58,391 nt of DNA, taken from NCBI GenBank assembly GCA_017631255.1, contig JAGBTP010000042.1, positions 1 to 58,391 on the forward strand, read 5' to 3'. How positions within the stretch are numbered: the first letter of the stretch is position 1; each line of letters opens with the position of its first letter. The translations under genes and the position numbers were made by a program. Shown piece after piece: positions 27,030-36,195 of this stretch. The notes beneath the pieces were generated by a model. The model worked only from the letters and a program-made list of their open reading frames with translations, was not told the origin of the DNA and did no database searches. The stretch comes from Alistipes sp. GTDB taxonomy: Bacteria; Bacteroidota; Bacteroidia; Bacteroidales; Rikenellaceae.

Positions 27030-27632
27030 GTGGCAAACGATAGTTATAAGACGATAGCACGCGCAGCCGAGACAACCTACCGACAGCTCAGTAGTAAGTT
27101 CTTGGTCTACGCCTACCCTGTGGAGAGCGAGGAGGAGATAAAGACGCACCTCGATGCCCTGCGCAAAAAGTGGTTCGACGCTACGCACCACTGCTACGCC
27201 TGGCGTCTGGGTGCTAAGGGCGAACACTTTAGGGCTAACGACGATGGTGAGCCCTCGTCTACGGCGGGTAAGCCTATCCTCGGTCAGCTCCTTTCGCAGG
27301 AGGTGACTAACTGCCTCGTCGTCGTTGTGCGCTACTTCGGCGGCACAAAGCTCGGTGTGCCGGGCCTCATCGCAGCATATAAGGAGTCTACGGCGCAGGT
27401 GCTTGCCGAGTGTGAGATTGTCGAGCGTACGGTAGATGTGAGACTTACGGTGGCCTTCTCCTATATCGCTATGAATGATGTTATGCGCATCGTTAAGGAT
27501 ATGCAGCCCAACATTCTCGGTCAGGAGTTCGACAACCTCTGCACTATGACCCTCTCGATTCGTGAGGGCGACTCGGAGCAACTCATCAACCGCCTCTCGA
27601 AGGTCGAGGGTGCTACGGTAGATGTGCTCTAA
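27030..27632 (+). CDS. YigZ/IMPACT family protein
   Basis: 200-residue protein of the YigZ/UPF0029 family. Start is GTG at 27030, 18 bases after lepB. The family core is clear: HHCYAWRLG...FRANDDGEPSSTAGKPIL, then VVVVRYFGGTKLGVPGLIAAY. A C-terminal ferredoxin-like domain (about 135-200) completes it. The biochemical role in bacteria is unsettled; the eukaryotic relative IMPACT acts on translation control. Full length and intact. Confidence 0.88.
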   Translation: MANDSYKTIARAAETTYRQLSSKFLVYAYPVESEEEIKTHLDALRKKWFDATHHCYAWRLGAKGEHFRANDDGEPSSTAGKPILGQLLSQEVTNCLVVVVRYFGGTKLGVPGLIAAYKESTAQVLAECEIVERTVDVRLTVAFSYIAMNDVMRIVKDMQPNILGQEFDNLCTMTLSIREGDSEQLINRLSKVEGATVDVL

Positions 27633-27688
27633 GGGGTGGTACGGATTGGTGGTGTGGTAAATGGAAAAACAATTAATTGCCTATTTAG

Positions 27689-30493
27689 TTGGATAACAAG
27701 ATAAAAATAAAGGGTGCGAGGGTGCATAACCTCAAGAGTGTGGATGTCGAGATTCCGCACTCTAAGCTTGTTGTGGTTACAGGTCTTTCGGGCTCTGGAA
27801 AGTCGACTCTCGCCTTCGATACAATCTTTGCGGAGGGTCAGCGTCGCTATGTCGAGAGCCTTTCGGCCTATGCGCGTCAGTTCCTCGGTAGGGTGGAGAA
27901 GCCCGATGTCGATATGATTGAGGGCATCGCTCCCGCTATCGCCATCGAGCAGAAGGTTATCTCGCGTAACCCACGCTCTACTGTGGGCACGACGACCGAA
28001 ATTTATGACTACCTGAAGCTGCTCTTTGCGCGCATCGGCCGCACCTACTCGCCCAAGACGGGTCTTGAGATTCGCTGCTACGAGGTCGACGATGTGGTGG
28101 ACCATATTCTGCGTATGGAGGATGGCAAGCGTCTATGCGTGGCAGCGCCTATGCTCCTCAAGCAGTCGGAGGACCTCATCGAGCGTATGTTGACGCTTAT
28201 GGAGGATGGTATCTCCCGAGTGCGCTATCGTGATGAGGTGATGTTCGTCGAGGACTTTATGCCACAGGTGAGCGACGATATGAACCTCGAGGAGGTGATG
28301 ATTGTTGTCGACCGCCTCACGCTGAGCCACGATGCTGAGACCACATCTCGCCTTGCCGACTCGGTGGCACGCGCTATGGGCTATGGTTCAGGTGTGGTGT
28401 ATATCGTGACAGATAAGGTGGAGAGCTTCTCATCGCGCTACGACGAGGATGGCATCGCCTACGAGCGACCTACCGAGCACCTCTTCTCGTTCAACAACCC
28501 GCTGGGTGCCTGCCCCGTATGCGAGGGTTATGGTAAGGTTACGGGCATCGACGAGGATTTGGTTATCCCCGATAAATCGAAGAGTATATACAACGGCGCT
28601 GTTGCCTGCTGGAATGGCGCTACTATGGGTAAGTGGAAGAGTGATCTGGTGCTTGCATCGTCGAAGGTCGGCTTCCCGATACACACGCCATACTACGCGC
28701 TGAGCGACGAGCATAGGGAGATGTTGTGGCGTGGTACTGAGTATTTTGGCGGCATCGACGACTTCTTTACCTATGTCGATACGCAGCGCCATAAGGTGCA
28801 ATATAGGGTGCTTAAGGCTCGATATATGGGCAAGACGCTATGCCCTGAGTGTGGCGGTGCACGACTACGCAAGGAGGTGCTGTATGTCAAGGTCGGAGGC
28901 AAGAGTATTGCCGAGGTGGTGGCTATGACCATCGGCGAGCTTGTTGACTTTTTCGACGGTCTTAAGCTCGACGAGTTCGAGGCAAAGAGTGCCGAAAGAG
29001 TGCTTATCGAGATACGCAGCCGCCTGAAATATCTTATGGAGGTAGGACTTCACTACCTTACACTCGACCGCCTCTCCGTGTCGCTGTCGGGTGGCGAGTC
29101 GCAGCGCATCAACCTATCGACATCGCTGGGCTCGAACCTTGTGGGCTCGATGTATATCCTCGACGAGCCAAGTATCGGCCTCCACCCGAGGGATACGAAC
29201 CGTCTTATAGGTGTGCTCAAGCAGCTGCGTGATTTGGATAATACGGTCATCGTGGTGGAGCACGAGGAGGAGGTGATGCGTGCCGCAGATTGGATTGTGG
29301 ATATGGGCCCAGAGGCAGGTGTCGGTGGTGGTGAGGTGGTGTATAGCGGCCCTGCCGAGGAGATTGATGGTGTGGCCAATTCGCTTACTGCAGACTATCT
29401 TACGGGTCGTAAGGAGATTGCCGTTCCAGAGCGTCGACGCGCTGCTGCGGGCACGGTGCGCTTGCGAGGTGTGCGCCACCATAACCTTAAGAATGTGGAT
29501 GTCGAGATTCCGCTTGGTGTGCTGACCTGCATTACGGGAGTTTCGGGCTCGGGTAAGTCGTCGCTTGCCGATGATGTCCTCTTCCCAGCGCTCAAGCGCC
29601 GCATATCGGAGACTACGCTCACGCCAGGTGATCACGATGGCATAGATGTCGATAGCCACCAGTTGCAGGGCGTAGAGATGGTATCGCAGTCGCCTATCGG
29701 TAAGTCGACACGCTCAAATCCTGTGACATATATCAAGGCCTACGACGAGATTCGTAAACTCTTTGCTGACCAGCCCTACTCGAAGCATACGGGCATACAG
29801 GCTGCGGCCTTCTCGTTCAATATGCCTGGCGGCAGATGCGAGGAGTGCGAGGGCGAGGGTGTTATCAAGGTGAGTATGCAGTTTATGGCCGATGTCGAGC
29901 TGCAGTGTGAGGCGTGTGGTGGTATGCGTTTCAAGCAGGAGATTTTGGAGGTTAAGTATCGCGATAAGAATATATTTGATATACTCAGTATGTCGGTCGA
30001 CGAGGCTATGGAGTTCTTTTCGGCCGATAAGGAGAATAGCACTTGTAAGCGCATCGTCGAGCGCATACGACCACTGCAACAAGTCGGTCTTGGATATGTT
30101 AAACTTGGACAATCCTCGTCGACGCTGTCGGGTGGTGAGTCGCAGCGCGTAAAGCTCGCCTCGTTCCTCACTAAGGAGCGTAGTAATGAGCGCGTTATGT
30201 TTATATTTGACGAGCCTACTACGGGCCTCCATTTCCACGATATTGGAAGACTTCTCGGTGCCTTCGATGCCCTGATTCAGCGAGGTCATACGGTGGTGGT
30301 TGTGGAGCATAATATGGATGTCATCAAGTGTGCCGACTGGGTTGTCGACCTTGGTCCTGAGGCTGGCAAGGAGGGCGGATATGTCGTCGTTGCGGGCACG
30401 CCTGAGGAGGTGATGGCGTGCCAGAAGAGCTATACGGGCAAATATCTCAAGGCGCATATGGAGCGTCGTGGTAATGCTAAAAAGGAGAAGTAG
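27689..30493 (+). CDS. uvrA: UvrABC excision repair ATPase subunit A
   Basis: 934-residue DNA damage sensor of nucleotide excision repair. The start is TTG at 27689 ([17 protein letters not shown]); no in-frame ATG fits. Two ABC ATPase halves carry Walker A motifs GLSGSGKST and GVSGSGKSS and two LSGGESQR signatures. Zinc-binding cysteines are present: CPVCEGYG and CPECGGA in the first half, CEECEGEG and CEACGG in the second. Length is normal. A separate 11-codon open frame starting with ATG at 27661 ends four bases into uvrA and could couple translation, though it may be chance. Confidence 0.96.
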   Translation: MDNKIKIKGARVHNLKSVDVEIPHSKLVVVTGLSGSGKSTLAFDTIFAEGQRRYVESLSAYARQFLGRVEKPDVDMIEGIAPAIAIEQKVISRNPRSTVGTTTEIYDYLKLLFARIGRTYSPKTGLEIRCYEVDDVVDHILRMEDGKRLCVAAPMLLKQSEDLIERMLTLMEDGISRVRYRDEVMFVEDFMPQVSDDMNLEEVMIVVDRLTLSHDAETTSRLADSVARAMGYGSGVVYIVTDKVESFSSRYDEDGIAYERPTEHLFSFNNPLGACPVCEGYGKVTGIDEDLVIPDKSKSIYNGAVACWNGATMGKWKSDLVLASSKVGFPIHTPYYALSDEHREMLWRGTEYFGGIDDFFTYVDTQRHKVQYRVLKARYMGKTLCPECGGARLRKEVLYVKVGGKSIAEVVAMTIGELVDFFDGLKLDEFEAKSAERVLIEIRSRLKYLMEVGLHYLTLDRLSVSLSGGESQRINLSTSLGSNLVGSMYILDEPSIGLHPRDTNRLIGVLKQLRDLDNTVIVVEHEEEVMRAADWIVDMGPEAGVGGGEVVYSGPAEEIDGVANSLTADYLTGRKEIAVPERRRAAAGTVRLRGVRHHNLKNVDVEIPLGVLTCITGVSGSGKSSLADDVLFPALKRRISETTLTPGDHDGIDVDSHQLQGVEMVSQSPIGKSTRSNPVTYIKAYDEIRKLFADQPYSKHTGIQAAAFSFNMPGGRCEECEGEGVIKVSMQFMADVELQCEACGGMRFKQEILEVKYRDKNIFDILSMSVDEAMEFFSADKENSTCKRIVERIRPLQQVGLGYVKLGQSSSTLSGGESQRVKLASFLTKERSNERVMFIFDEPTTGLHFHDIGRLLGAFDALIQRGHTVVVVEHNMDVIKCADWVVDLGPEAGKEGGYVVVAGTPEEVMACQKSYTGKYLKAHMERRGNAKKEK

Positions 30494-31710
30494 TGAAGGA
30501 GTTTGAGACATATACACTGCCCAACGGCATACGAGGCATCCATCGCCAAGTGCGTAGCGGTGTGGTGCACTGTGCTATGGTGGTAAATGCTGGCTGTCGT
30601 GATGAGCTCAAGGGTGAGTATGGCATTGCTCATTTTACCGAGCACGCCCTATTTAAGGGCACGGAGCGTCGCAAGGCTTATCAGGTGAACTGTCGTCTGG
30701 AGAACCTCGGAGGTGAGCTTAATGCCTACACCACGAAGGAGGATACCACGCTCCACGCTACGGTGTTGCGACGCGACTTCCAGCGTGCGGTGGAGCTTAT
30801 TGGCGATGTGATATTCTGCTCGACATTCCCAGAAAGGGAGCTTAAGAAGGAGCGTGAGGTCATCGCCGACGAGATTAATTCGTATAAGGATTCGCCCTCG
30901 GAGCGCATCTACGACGACTTCGAGGACCTTATGTTCAAGGGCTCGGAGCTGGGGCATAACATCCTCGGCTCGAAGGCTTCGATTGCTAAGTTCGACACCG
31001 AGGCGATGCGACGCTTCGTCGATAGGTGCTATACCACCGACCAGATGGTATTCTCATCGATTGGTAACTTTTCGGTTGCCACGGCACGCGCTGTTGCGGA
31101 GCGCTATCTAGGCTCTATTACGCCAACGGTGCGAGGCTATGAGCGTGTGCAGCCGCTTGCATATGAACCCTTTGATGTGCGCCTCTCACGCCATACGCAT
31201 CAGGCGCACGGTATCATCGGTGCGCGTGGCTTTAGTATTGCTGATGAGCGTAGGCTGCCGCTGGCACTGCTGGTAAATATCCTCGGTGGTCCTTCGGCTA
31301 ACTCGTTGTTAAATATCGAGTTGAGGGAGAAACGAGGCCTGTCGTATAATGTCGAGGCGACATATACGCCATATTCGGATTGTGGCATTGTGGGCATCTA
31401 CTTCTCGTCCGACCACGACAATATGCCTCGCTGCGTGGAGCTTATCGAGGAGAGTGTTGCCTCGCTGGCACGCGATGTGGTGTCGCCACGCCGTCTGGCT
31501 GTTGCAAAGCGTCAGTTTGTGGCGCAGATGGCAATCTCTATGGAGTCGAACGAGGGTTATATGCTCGGTGCGGGCAAGAGTTTCTTGCTGTACAAGGATA
31601 TCGATACGCTCGAGGAGGCGTATAAGAAGGTGGCGGCCATCACCGCAGCGCAGATTCGCGATGTGGCGGCAGAGTGCTTCTCGAAAATGTCAAGGTTGAT
31701 ATATAAGTAG
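30493..31710 (+). CDS. M16-family zinc metallopeptidase
   Basis: 405-residue peptidase with the inverted zinc motif HFTEH (H47, E50, H51) and the distant glutamate in EREVIADEINSY. The second, inactive M16 half follows (AHGIIGARGF..., LREKRGLSYNVEATY). No signal peptide, so cytoplasmic. It starts with GTG that shares one base with the uvrA stop, so translation is coupled. Family members degrade small peptides. Length is typical for single-chain YmxG/PqqL-like proteins. Confidence 0.92.
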   Translation: MKEFETYTLPNGIRGIHRQVRSGVVHCAMVVNAGCRDELKGEYGIAHFTEHALFKGTERRKAYQVNCRLENLGGELNAYTTKEDTTLHATVLRRDFQRAVELIGDVIFCSTFPERELKKEREVIADEINSYKDSPSERIYDDFEDLMFKGSELGHNILGSKASIAKFDTEAMRRFVDRCYTTDQMVFSSIGNFSVATARAVAERYLGSITPTVRGYERVQPLAYEPFDVRLSRHTHQAHGIIGARGFSIADERRLPLALLVNILGGPSANSLLNIELREKRGLSYNVEATYTPYSDCGIVGIYFSSDHDNMPRCVELIEESVASLARDVVSPRRLAVAKRQFVAQMAISMESNEGYMLGAGKSFLLYKDIDTLEEAYKKVAAITAAQIRDVAAECFSKMSRLIYK

Positions 31711-31712
31711 TT

Positions 31713-32348
31713 ATGGACAACTTAGAACAATACATTCTGAACAATACCAAGCCTGAGGAGGAACTTATGCACCGCCTCGAGCGTGAGACATACCTGCGCG
31801 TGATTAATCCGCGAATGATATCGGGCCACCTGCAAGGTAAGCTTCTTGAGATGCTGGTGCGTATGATGCGTCCAAAGCGGGTGCTCGAGATTGGCACTTT
31901 CACCGGCTATTCGGCTCTCTCCATCGCACGAGGCTTGGAGGACGATGCGATTCTCGATACGATCGAGGTTGATGACGAGCTTGAGGATATCGCAGCTAAG
32001 TACTTCGAGGCGTCGGAGTATGGTCACCGCATACGCCAACATATAGGCTCGGCACTCGATGTTGTGCCACGCCTCGGTGAGGTCTACGATATGGTCTTTA
32101 TCGACGGCGACAAGAGGGAGTACCCCGCATATTACGATATGCTTATGGATGGTGGCTATGTGCGTTCGGGCTCGATACTTATGGCCGATAACATCCTTTG
32201 GTATGGTAAGGTGGCGGAGAAGGTTGCCCACAATGACCTCCATACGGCTGCTATCGTCGAGTTCAATCGCCGTGTGGTTGAGGATGTGAGGGTGGATAAT
32301 GTCATTGTACCAATCCGTGACGGTATTAATTTGATAAGAGTTAAATAA
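31713..32348 (+). CDS. Class I SAM-dependent O-methyltransferase
   Basis: 211-residue Methyltransf_3-type enzyme. SAM-binding motif VLEIGTFTGYSALSIA near residues 53-68; acidic motif VFIDGDKREY and DNILWYGKV follow, the pattern of catechol/caffeoyl-CoA-type O-methyltransferases and of TrmR-like tRNA methyltransferases. Starts two bases after the peptidase gene and ends the operon before a bidirectional terminator. Substrate unknown. Confidence 0.9.
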   Translation: MDNLEQYILNNTKPEEELMHRLERETYLRVINPRMISGHLQGKLLEMLVRMMRPKRVLEIGTFTGYSALSIARGLEDDAILDTIEVDDELEDIAAKYFEASEYGHRIRQHIGSALDVVPRLGEVYDMVFIDGDKREYPAYYDMLMDGGYVRSGSILMADNILWYGKVAEKVAHNDLHTAAIVEFNRRVVEDVRVDNVIVPIRDGINLIRVK

Positions 32349-32370
32349 ATTACTCCCTATGCAAAAGTTA

Positions 32371-32403
32371 AAGAGGTTGTCCTTTCGGGACAACCTCTTT
32401 TGT
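32371..32403. terminator. Bidirectional terminator
   Basis: AAGAGGTTGTCC (32371-32382) pairs perfectly with GGACAACCTCTT (32388-32399) with a 5-base loop (TTTCG), followed by T residues; AAAA-rich sequence precedes it. It separates the convergent methyltransferase and SPFH genes. Confidence 0.92.
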
Positions 32404-32421
32404 TATAGTGCATTGCGACGG

Positions 32422-33408
32422 CTACTGCTTCTTTGGAAGTAGCTCGGTAAGTGAGCCGAGGGCACCAACGAGGTTGCTTGCCTCGAATGGTAGGAATACG
32501 GTCTTAGCCTGGTCGCCTGAGCCAATCTCCTTGAGTGTCTCGACATACTTCATAAGGAGCATATATGTCGCTGGGTCGGTCTTCGACTCGGCAATGGCCT
32601 CTGCCACCTTACGGATAGCCTCCGCCTCGGCATTAGCCTGCAAAACCTTGGCGTCGGCCTCACCTCGTGCCTTGAGAATCTGTGTCTGGCGCTCAGCTTC
32701 GGCCTGATTAATCTGCGACTCCTTCTCACCCTCAGATTGTAGAATCATAGCCTCCTTCTGGCCTCTTGCCTCAAGGACCTTAGCACGACGCTCGCGCTCC
32801 GCCTGCATCTGCTGCTCCATAGCGCGACGCACCGAGTCGGGAGGGGTGATATCCTGAAGCTCCACGCGGTTAACCTTCACGCCCCACTTATTTGTTGCCT
32901 CGTCGAGGACGATGCGCAGCTTCGAGTTGATGGTGTCGCGCGAGGTAAGGGTCTCGTCGAGCTCCAACTCACCAATCACATTACGCAGCGTTGTCTGCGT
33001 GAGCTTCTCGATAGCATTTGGTAGGTTGTCAATCTCATACACCGACTTAACGGGGTCGACAATCTGGAAGTAGAGCAAGGCGTTAATCGTGGTGGTGACA
33101 TTATCCTTGGTGATAACGCTCTGCTTGTCGAAGTCGTAGACCTGCTCGCGAAGGTCGATGCGCGATGTGGTGCGCATAATCACGCTCTTCGAGCCATCGG
33201 CATACTTAATTTCGTCACGCTGCACCACCTCGCGTGCCTGGTCGATAATGGGGAAGAGGTAGTTGATGCCCGACTGCAGGGTACGGTCGTAGCGACCTAA
33301 GCGCTCTACAACGCGTGTCTCGGACTGTGGGACAATCTTGAAGCCCTTGAGTACATATATCACCGCAATGACAGCGATGATGAAGAAAACGATGAATGAC
33401 AGTGACAT
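32422..33408 (-). CDS. SPFH/band 7 (stomatin-like) membrane protein
   Basis: 328-residue protein with one N-terminal transmembrane helix (about 3-21), an SPFH domain (about 22-195, KIVPQSETRVVERLGRYDRT), then a long alanine/glutamate/glutamine-rich coiled coil (about 195-285). It is a QmcA-type paraslipin that forms large membrane rings. It sits three bases after the NfeD gene, the widely conserved stomatin-NfeD pair. Role: membrane microdomain organisation or quality control. Confidence 0.93.
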   Translation of the reverse strand: MSLSFIVFFIIAVIAVIYVLKGFKIVPQSETRVVERLGRYDRTLQSGINYLFPIIDQAREVVQRDEIKYADGSKSVIMRTTSRIDLREQVYDFDKQSVITKDNVTTTINALLYFQIVDPVKSVYEIDNLPNAIEKLTQTTLRNVIGELELDETLTSRDTINSKLRIVLDEATNKWGVKVNRVELQDITPPDSVRRAMEQQMQAERERRAKVLEARGQKEAMILQSEGEKESQINQAEAERQTQILKARGEADAKVLQANAEAEAIRKVAEAIAESKTDPATYMLLMKYVETLKEIGSGDQAKTVFLPFEASNLVGALGSLTELLPKKQ

Positions 33409-33411
33409 AAC

Positions 33412-33846
33412 TTATAGTTTTTTAATGGTTAGAACAACGCTATCTATGGCCGTAACTACGACCTTCGTGCCCTTAGACAGGGTAGTGCCATCCTCGCTTA
33501 CGGCGCGCCAGTCGACACCCTCGATCATAACCCTACCTGTCTCGTCGTCGCCGTCGACATCCTGATATACGACACCGTGTTTGCCTATCATAGCTGAGGC
33601 GTTGGTGTGTATCTTCTCGCCACCCTTGTAGTATAGGCGCTTGAGAACGGGTCGCACGCCGACGATAGCAATGAGCGACACGATAGCAAAGATGAGAAGT
33701 TGAATCTCGATAGAGCCGTCAGCCGCAGCGGCGATGGCACCGCCAAGAGCACCAATAGAGAGGCAAATAACGGCAAGGCCCGTGGTGAAGAGCTCGACGA
33801 TAAATAGAAGTAGGGCAGCTATGACCCAATATAACCAGATATCCAT
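33412..33846 (-). CDS. NfeD-family membrane protein
   Basis: 144-residue short NfeD protein: two or three hydrophobic helices in the first 70 residues, then a C-terminal OB-fold domain (about 80-144, IGKHGVVYQDVDGDDETGRVMI). It lacks the N-terminal ClpP-like protease of long NfeD proteins. First gene of the pair with the SPFH protein, behind a good promoter. Confidence 0.92.
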   Translation of the reverse strand: MDIWLYWVIAALLLFIVELFTTGLAVICLSIGALGGAIAAAADGSIEIQLLIFAIVSLIAIVGVRPVLKRLYYKGGEKIHTNASAMIGKHGVVYQDVDGDDETGRVMIEGVDWRAVSEDGTTLSKGTKVVVTAIDSVVLTIKKL

Positions 33847-33902
33847 CCTTAAACGAATTTAGAGTTTTTACTAATAAGAGTGTGTTACGATTAAATTTCT
33901 AT

Positions 33903-33933
33903 CAAAGATACAAAAATTTTTCGTTACGCCAAT
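33903..33933 (-). promoter_or_regulatory. Promoter of the NfeD-SPFH operon
   Basis: Minus strand: ATTG (plus CAAT 33930-33933), 19-base spacer, TATCTTTG (plus CAAAGATA 33903-33910), about 57 bases before the start codon. Confidence 0.75.
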
Positions 33934-33945
33934 CGTTACGCCAAT
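33922..33945. repeat. Exact 12-bp tandem duplication over a promoter -33 box
   Basis: CGTTACGCCAAT occurs twice in direct succession (33922-33933 and 33934-33945). Each copy ends with CAAT, the complement of the ATTG used as -33 element for the minus-strand promoter. Confidence 0.95.
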
Positions 33946-33991
33946 GATTTTTAGCGCGAAAATTTCGTGGTTAAAAAATGTGCGTTTTGTT

Positions 33992-34022
33992 ATTGAAAAT
34001 CCAGAAAAAATATATATATTTG
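33992..34022 (+). promoter_or_regulatory. Promoter before the Dabb gene and hut operon
   Basis: ATTG at 33992-33995, 19-base spacer, TATATTTG at 34015-34022; the Dabb start codon is 44 bases on. No comparable promoter is seen in the 88 bases before ftcD, so this may drive the hut genes too. Confidence 0.65.
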
Positions 34023-34065
34023 TTCGATTAATGAATATAGTAACCTAAATAAACTCATAAAAACT

Positions 34066-34368
34066 ATGATCCGTCACATTGTAATGTGGAAGTTCCGTCG
34101 CGATTTGGAGGAGACACCACAGCAGATAGCCCTCTCGATGAAGAGCAAACTTGAGGCACTTAATGGTAAGATTGATGGTTTGTTGCGTGCCGAGGTTGGC
34201 GTAAATGCCAAGGAGACGGCCTCGTCGTTCGACGCAGTGCTTACCGCCGACTTCCCATCGTGGGAGGCAATGGAGGCATACAAGGTGAACCCGCTGCATG
34301 TGGTCATCAGCGACTACTGCAAGTCACGCCGCCTCGAGCGCATCGATGTGGACTACGAGATTGAGTAG
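34066..34368 (+). CDS. Dabb (stress-response A/B barrel) domain protein
   Basis: 100-residue single-domain protein starting MIRHIVMWKF, the hallmark opening of the dimeric alpha/beta-barrel Dabb family; the C-terminal FPSWEAMEAYKVNPLH fits as well. No signal peptide. Its biochemical role is unknown. It lies 88 bases before ftcD, and may be the first gene of the histidine-degradation operon or an independent gene. Confidence 0.88.
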   Translation: MIRHIVMWKFRRDLEETPQQIALSMKSKLEALNGKIDGLLRAEVGVNAKETASSFDAVLTADFPSWEAMEAYKVNPLHVVISDYCKSRRLERIDVDYEIE

Positions 34369-34456
34369 CATAAGTGTTACTACCGCAACGAAGAAGAGTG
34401 GTCAGGAATATTGAAGAAAAAAGAGTTATCAACATAAATCAAAACCTAAAACTATT

Positions 34457-36163
34457 ATGCAGAAGAGAATTATTGAGTGCGTACCTAACTTTTCAGAGGG
34501 TCGCAATCTTGAAACAATTAAGAAGATTACCGATGTTATCGAGGCATCGAAGGGCGTTAAGCTTTTGGATGTTGATCCAGGTGAGGCTACAAACCGCACC
34601 GTTGTTACCTTCGTAGGTGAGCCTGCTGCTGTTTGCGATGCTGCTGTGGCAGCTATCAAGCGCGCTACCGAGCTTATCGATATGCGCCAGCATAAGGGTG
34701 CGCATCCTCGTATGGGTGCGTGCGATGTTTGCCCACTTATCCCTGTTTCGGGCATCACCCTCGAGGAGTGTGCTGAGCTTGCTCGCGCACTTGCTAAGCG
34801 TATCGCTGAGGAGACCAATGTTCCTACATACTGCTACGAGGCTGCTGCCTTCAAGCCTGAGCGTCGTAACCTCGCAGTGTGCCGTGCTGGTGAGTACGAG
34901 GCACTCCCTGAGAAGATGATGGACGAGGCGCGCAAACCAGATTTCGGTGCTCGCCCATACGATGAGGGTGTAGCTAAGACCGGTGCTACGGCTGTTGGTG
35001 CTCGTGACTTCCTCGTGGCTGTTAACTATAACCTCAATACTACCTCTACGCGTCGTGCTAACGCCATCGCATTCGATGTTCGCGAGAAGGGCCGTCCTAT
35101 GCGTGAGGGTAACCCTATCACAGGTAAGATTATCAAGGACGAGAACGGTAAGCCTGTTATGAAGCCAGGTACACTCAAGGCTTGTAAGGCTATCGGCTGG
35201 TTCATCGAGGAGTACGGTATCGCTCAGGTATCTATGAATATGACTAACCTTGCGGTTACTCCACTTCACGCCGCTTTCGACGAGGTATGTCGTGCTGCTG
35301 ATGCTCGTGGTGTTCGCGTTACAGGTGCTGAGATCGTAGGTCTTGTTCCTAAGAGCACACTCGTTGACGCTGGTCGTCACTTCTTGCGCAAGCAGAACCG
35401 CTCGACAGGTCTTCCTGAGCGTGAGCTCGTTCGCATTGCTATCGAGTCTATGGGTCTTTCAAACCTCAAGGAGTTTAAGCCAGAGGAGAAGGTCGTAGAG
35501 TATATCCTCGAGGCTGAGGAGCAGAAGGGCGTTAAGAAGCTCGTTGATATGACCTGCGCAGGCTTCGCTGAGGAGACAGCAAGCGAGTCTCCAGCTCCTG
35601 GTGGTGGCTCTATCTCAGCTTATATGGGTGCTTTGGCTGCTGCTCTCGGTACTATGGTTGCTAACCTCTCGTCTCACAAGGCTGGCTGGGATGACCGCTG
35701 GGAGTTCTTCTCAGATTGGGCTGATAACGGTATGGCTGTAATGAACGAGTTGCTCTACCTCGTTGATGAGGATACTGCTGCGTTCAACAAGATTATGGAT
35801 GTATTCGGTATGCCTAAGGGTACCGAGGAGGAGAAGGCTGCACGCGCTGAGGCTATGGAGGCTGCTACGCTCTACGCTACTCAGGTGCCACTTCGTACTA
35901 TGAAGGCTGCTTACAAGGCGTTCGATGTAGTTCGTGCTATGGCTGAGGAGGGTAATCCTAACTCGGTATCGGATGCAGGTGTAGGTGCTTTGGCTGCTCG
36001 CTCAGCAGTTATGGGCGCTTGCCTCAATGTTAAGATCAACGCCGCTGGCCTTAAGGATCGTGCCGTAGCTGATGCTTTGGTTCGCGAGGCTGAGGAGATC
36101 CAGGCATTGGCACAGCAGGCTGAGAAGGAGATCTTGGCAGTTGTGGAGAGCAAAATCAACTAA
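34457..36163 (+). CDS. ftcD: Bifunctional glutamate formimidoyltransferase / formimino-THF cyclodeaminase
   Basis: 568-residue fusion enzyme. The N-terminal two thirds (about 1-300, RIIECVPNFSEGRN) moves the formimino group from formiminoglutamate to tetrahydrofolate, giving glutamate. The C-terminal part (about 340-568, with SPAPGGGSISAYMGALAAALG) releases ammonia to give methenyl-THF. Fusion order and length match animal FTCD and Bacteroidota homologues. It is the last step of histidine degradation although first in gene order. Codon choice is strongly biased, as in a highly expressed gene. Confidence 0.95.
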   Translation: MQKRIIECVPNFSEGRNLETIKKITDVIEASKGVKLLDVDPGEATNRTVVTFVGEPAAVCDAAVAAIKRATELIDMRQHKGAHPRMGACDVCPLIPVSGITLEECAELARALAKRIAEETNVPTYCYEAAAFKPERRNLAVCRAGEYEALPEKMMDEARKPDFGARPYDEGVAKTGATAVGARDFLVAVNYNLNTTSTRRANAIAFDVREKGRPMREGNPITGKIIKDENGKPVMKPGTLKACKAIGWFIEEYGIAQVSMNMTNLAVTPLHAAFDEVCRAADARGVRVTGAEIVGLVPKSTLVDAGRHFLRKQNRSTGLPERELVRIAIESMGLSNLKEFKPEEKVVEYILEAEEQKGVKKLVDMTCAGFAEETASESPAPGGGSISAYMGALAAALGTMVANLSSHKAGWDDRWEFFSDWADNGMAVMNELLYLVDEDTAAFNKIMDVFGMPKGTEEEKAARAEAMEAATLYATQVPLRTMKAAYKAFDVVRAMAEEGNPNSVSDAGVGALAARSAVMGACLNVKINAAGLKDRAVADALVREAEEIQALAQQAEKEILAVVESKIN

Positions 36164-36195
36164 TTACAACTAAATCTTAAAACCTAACGCGAACA

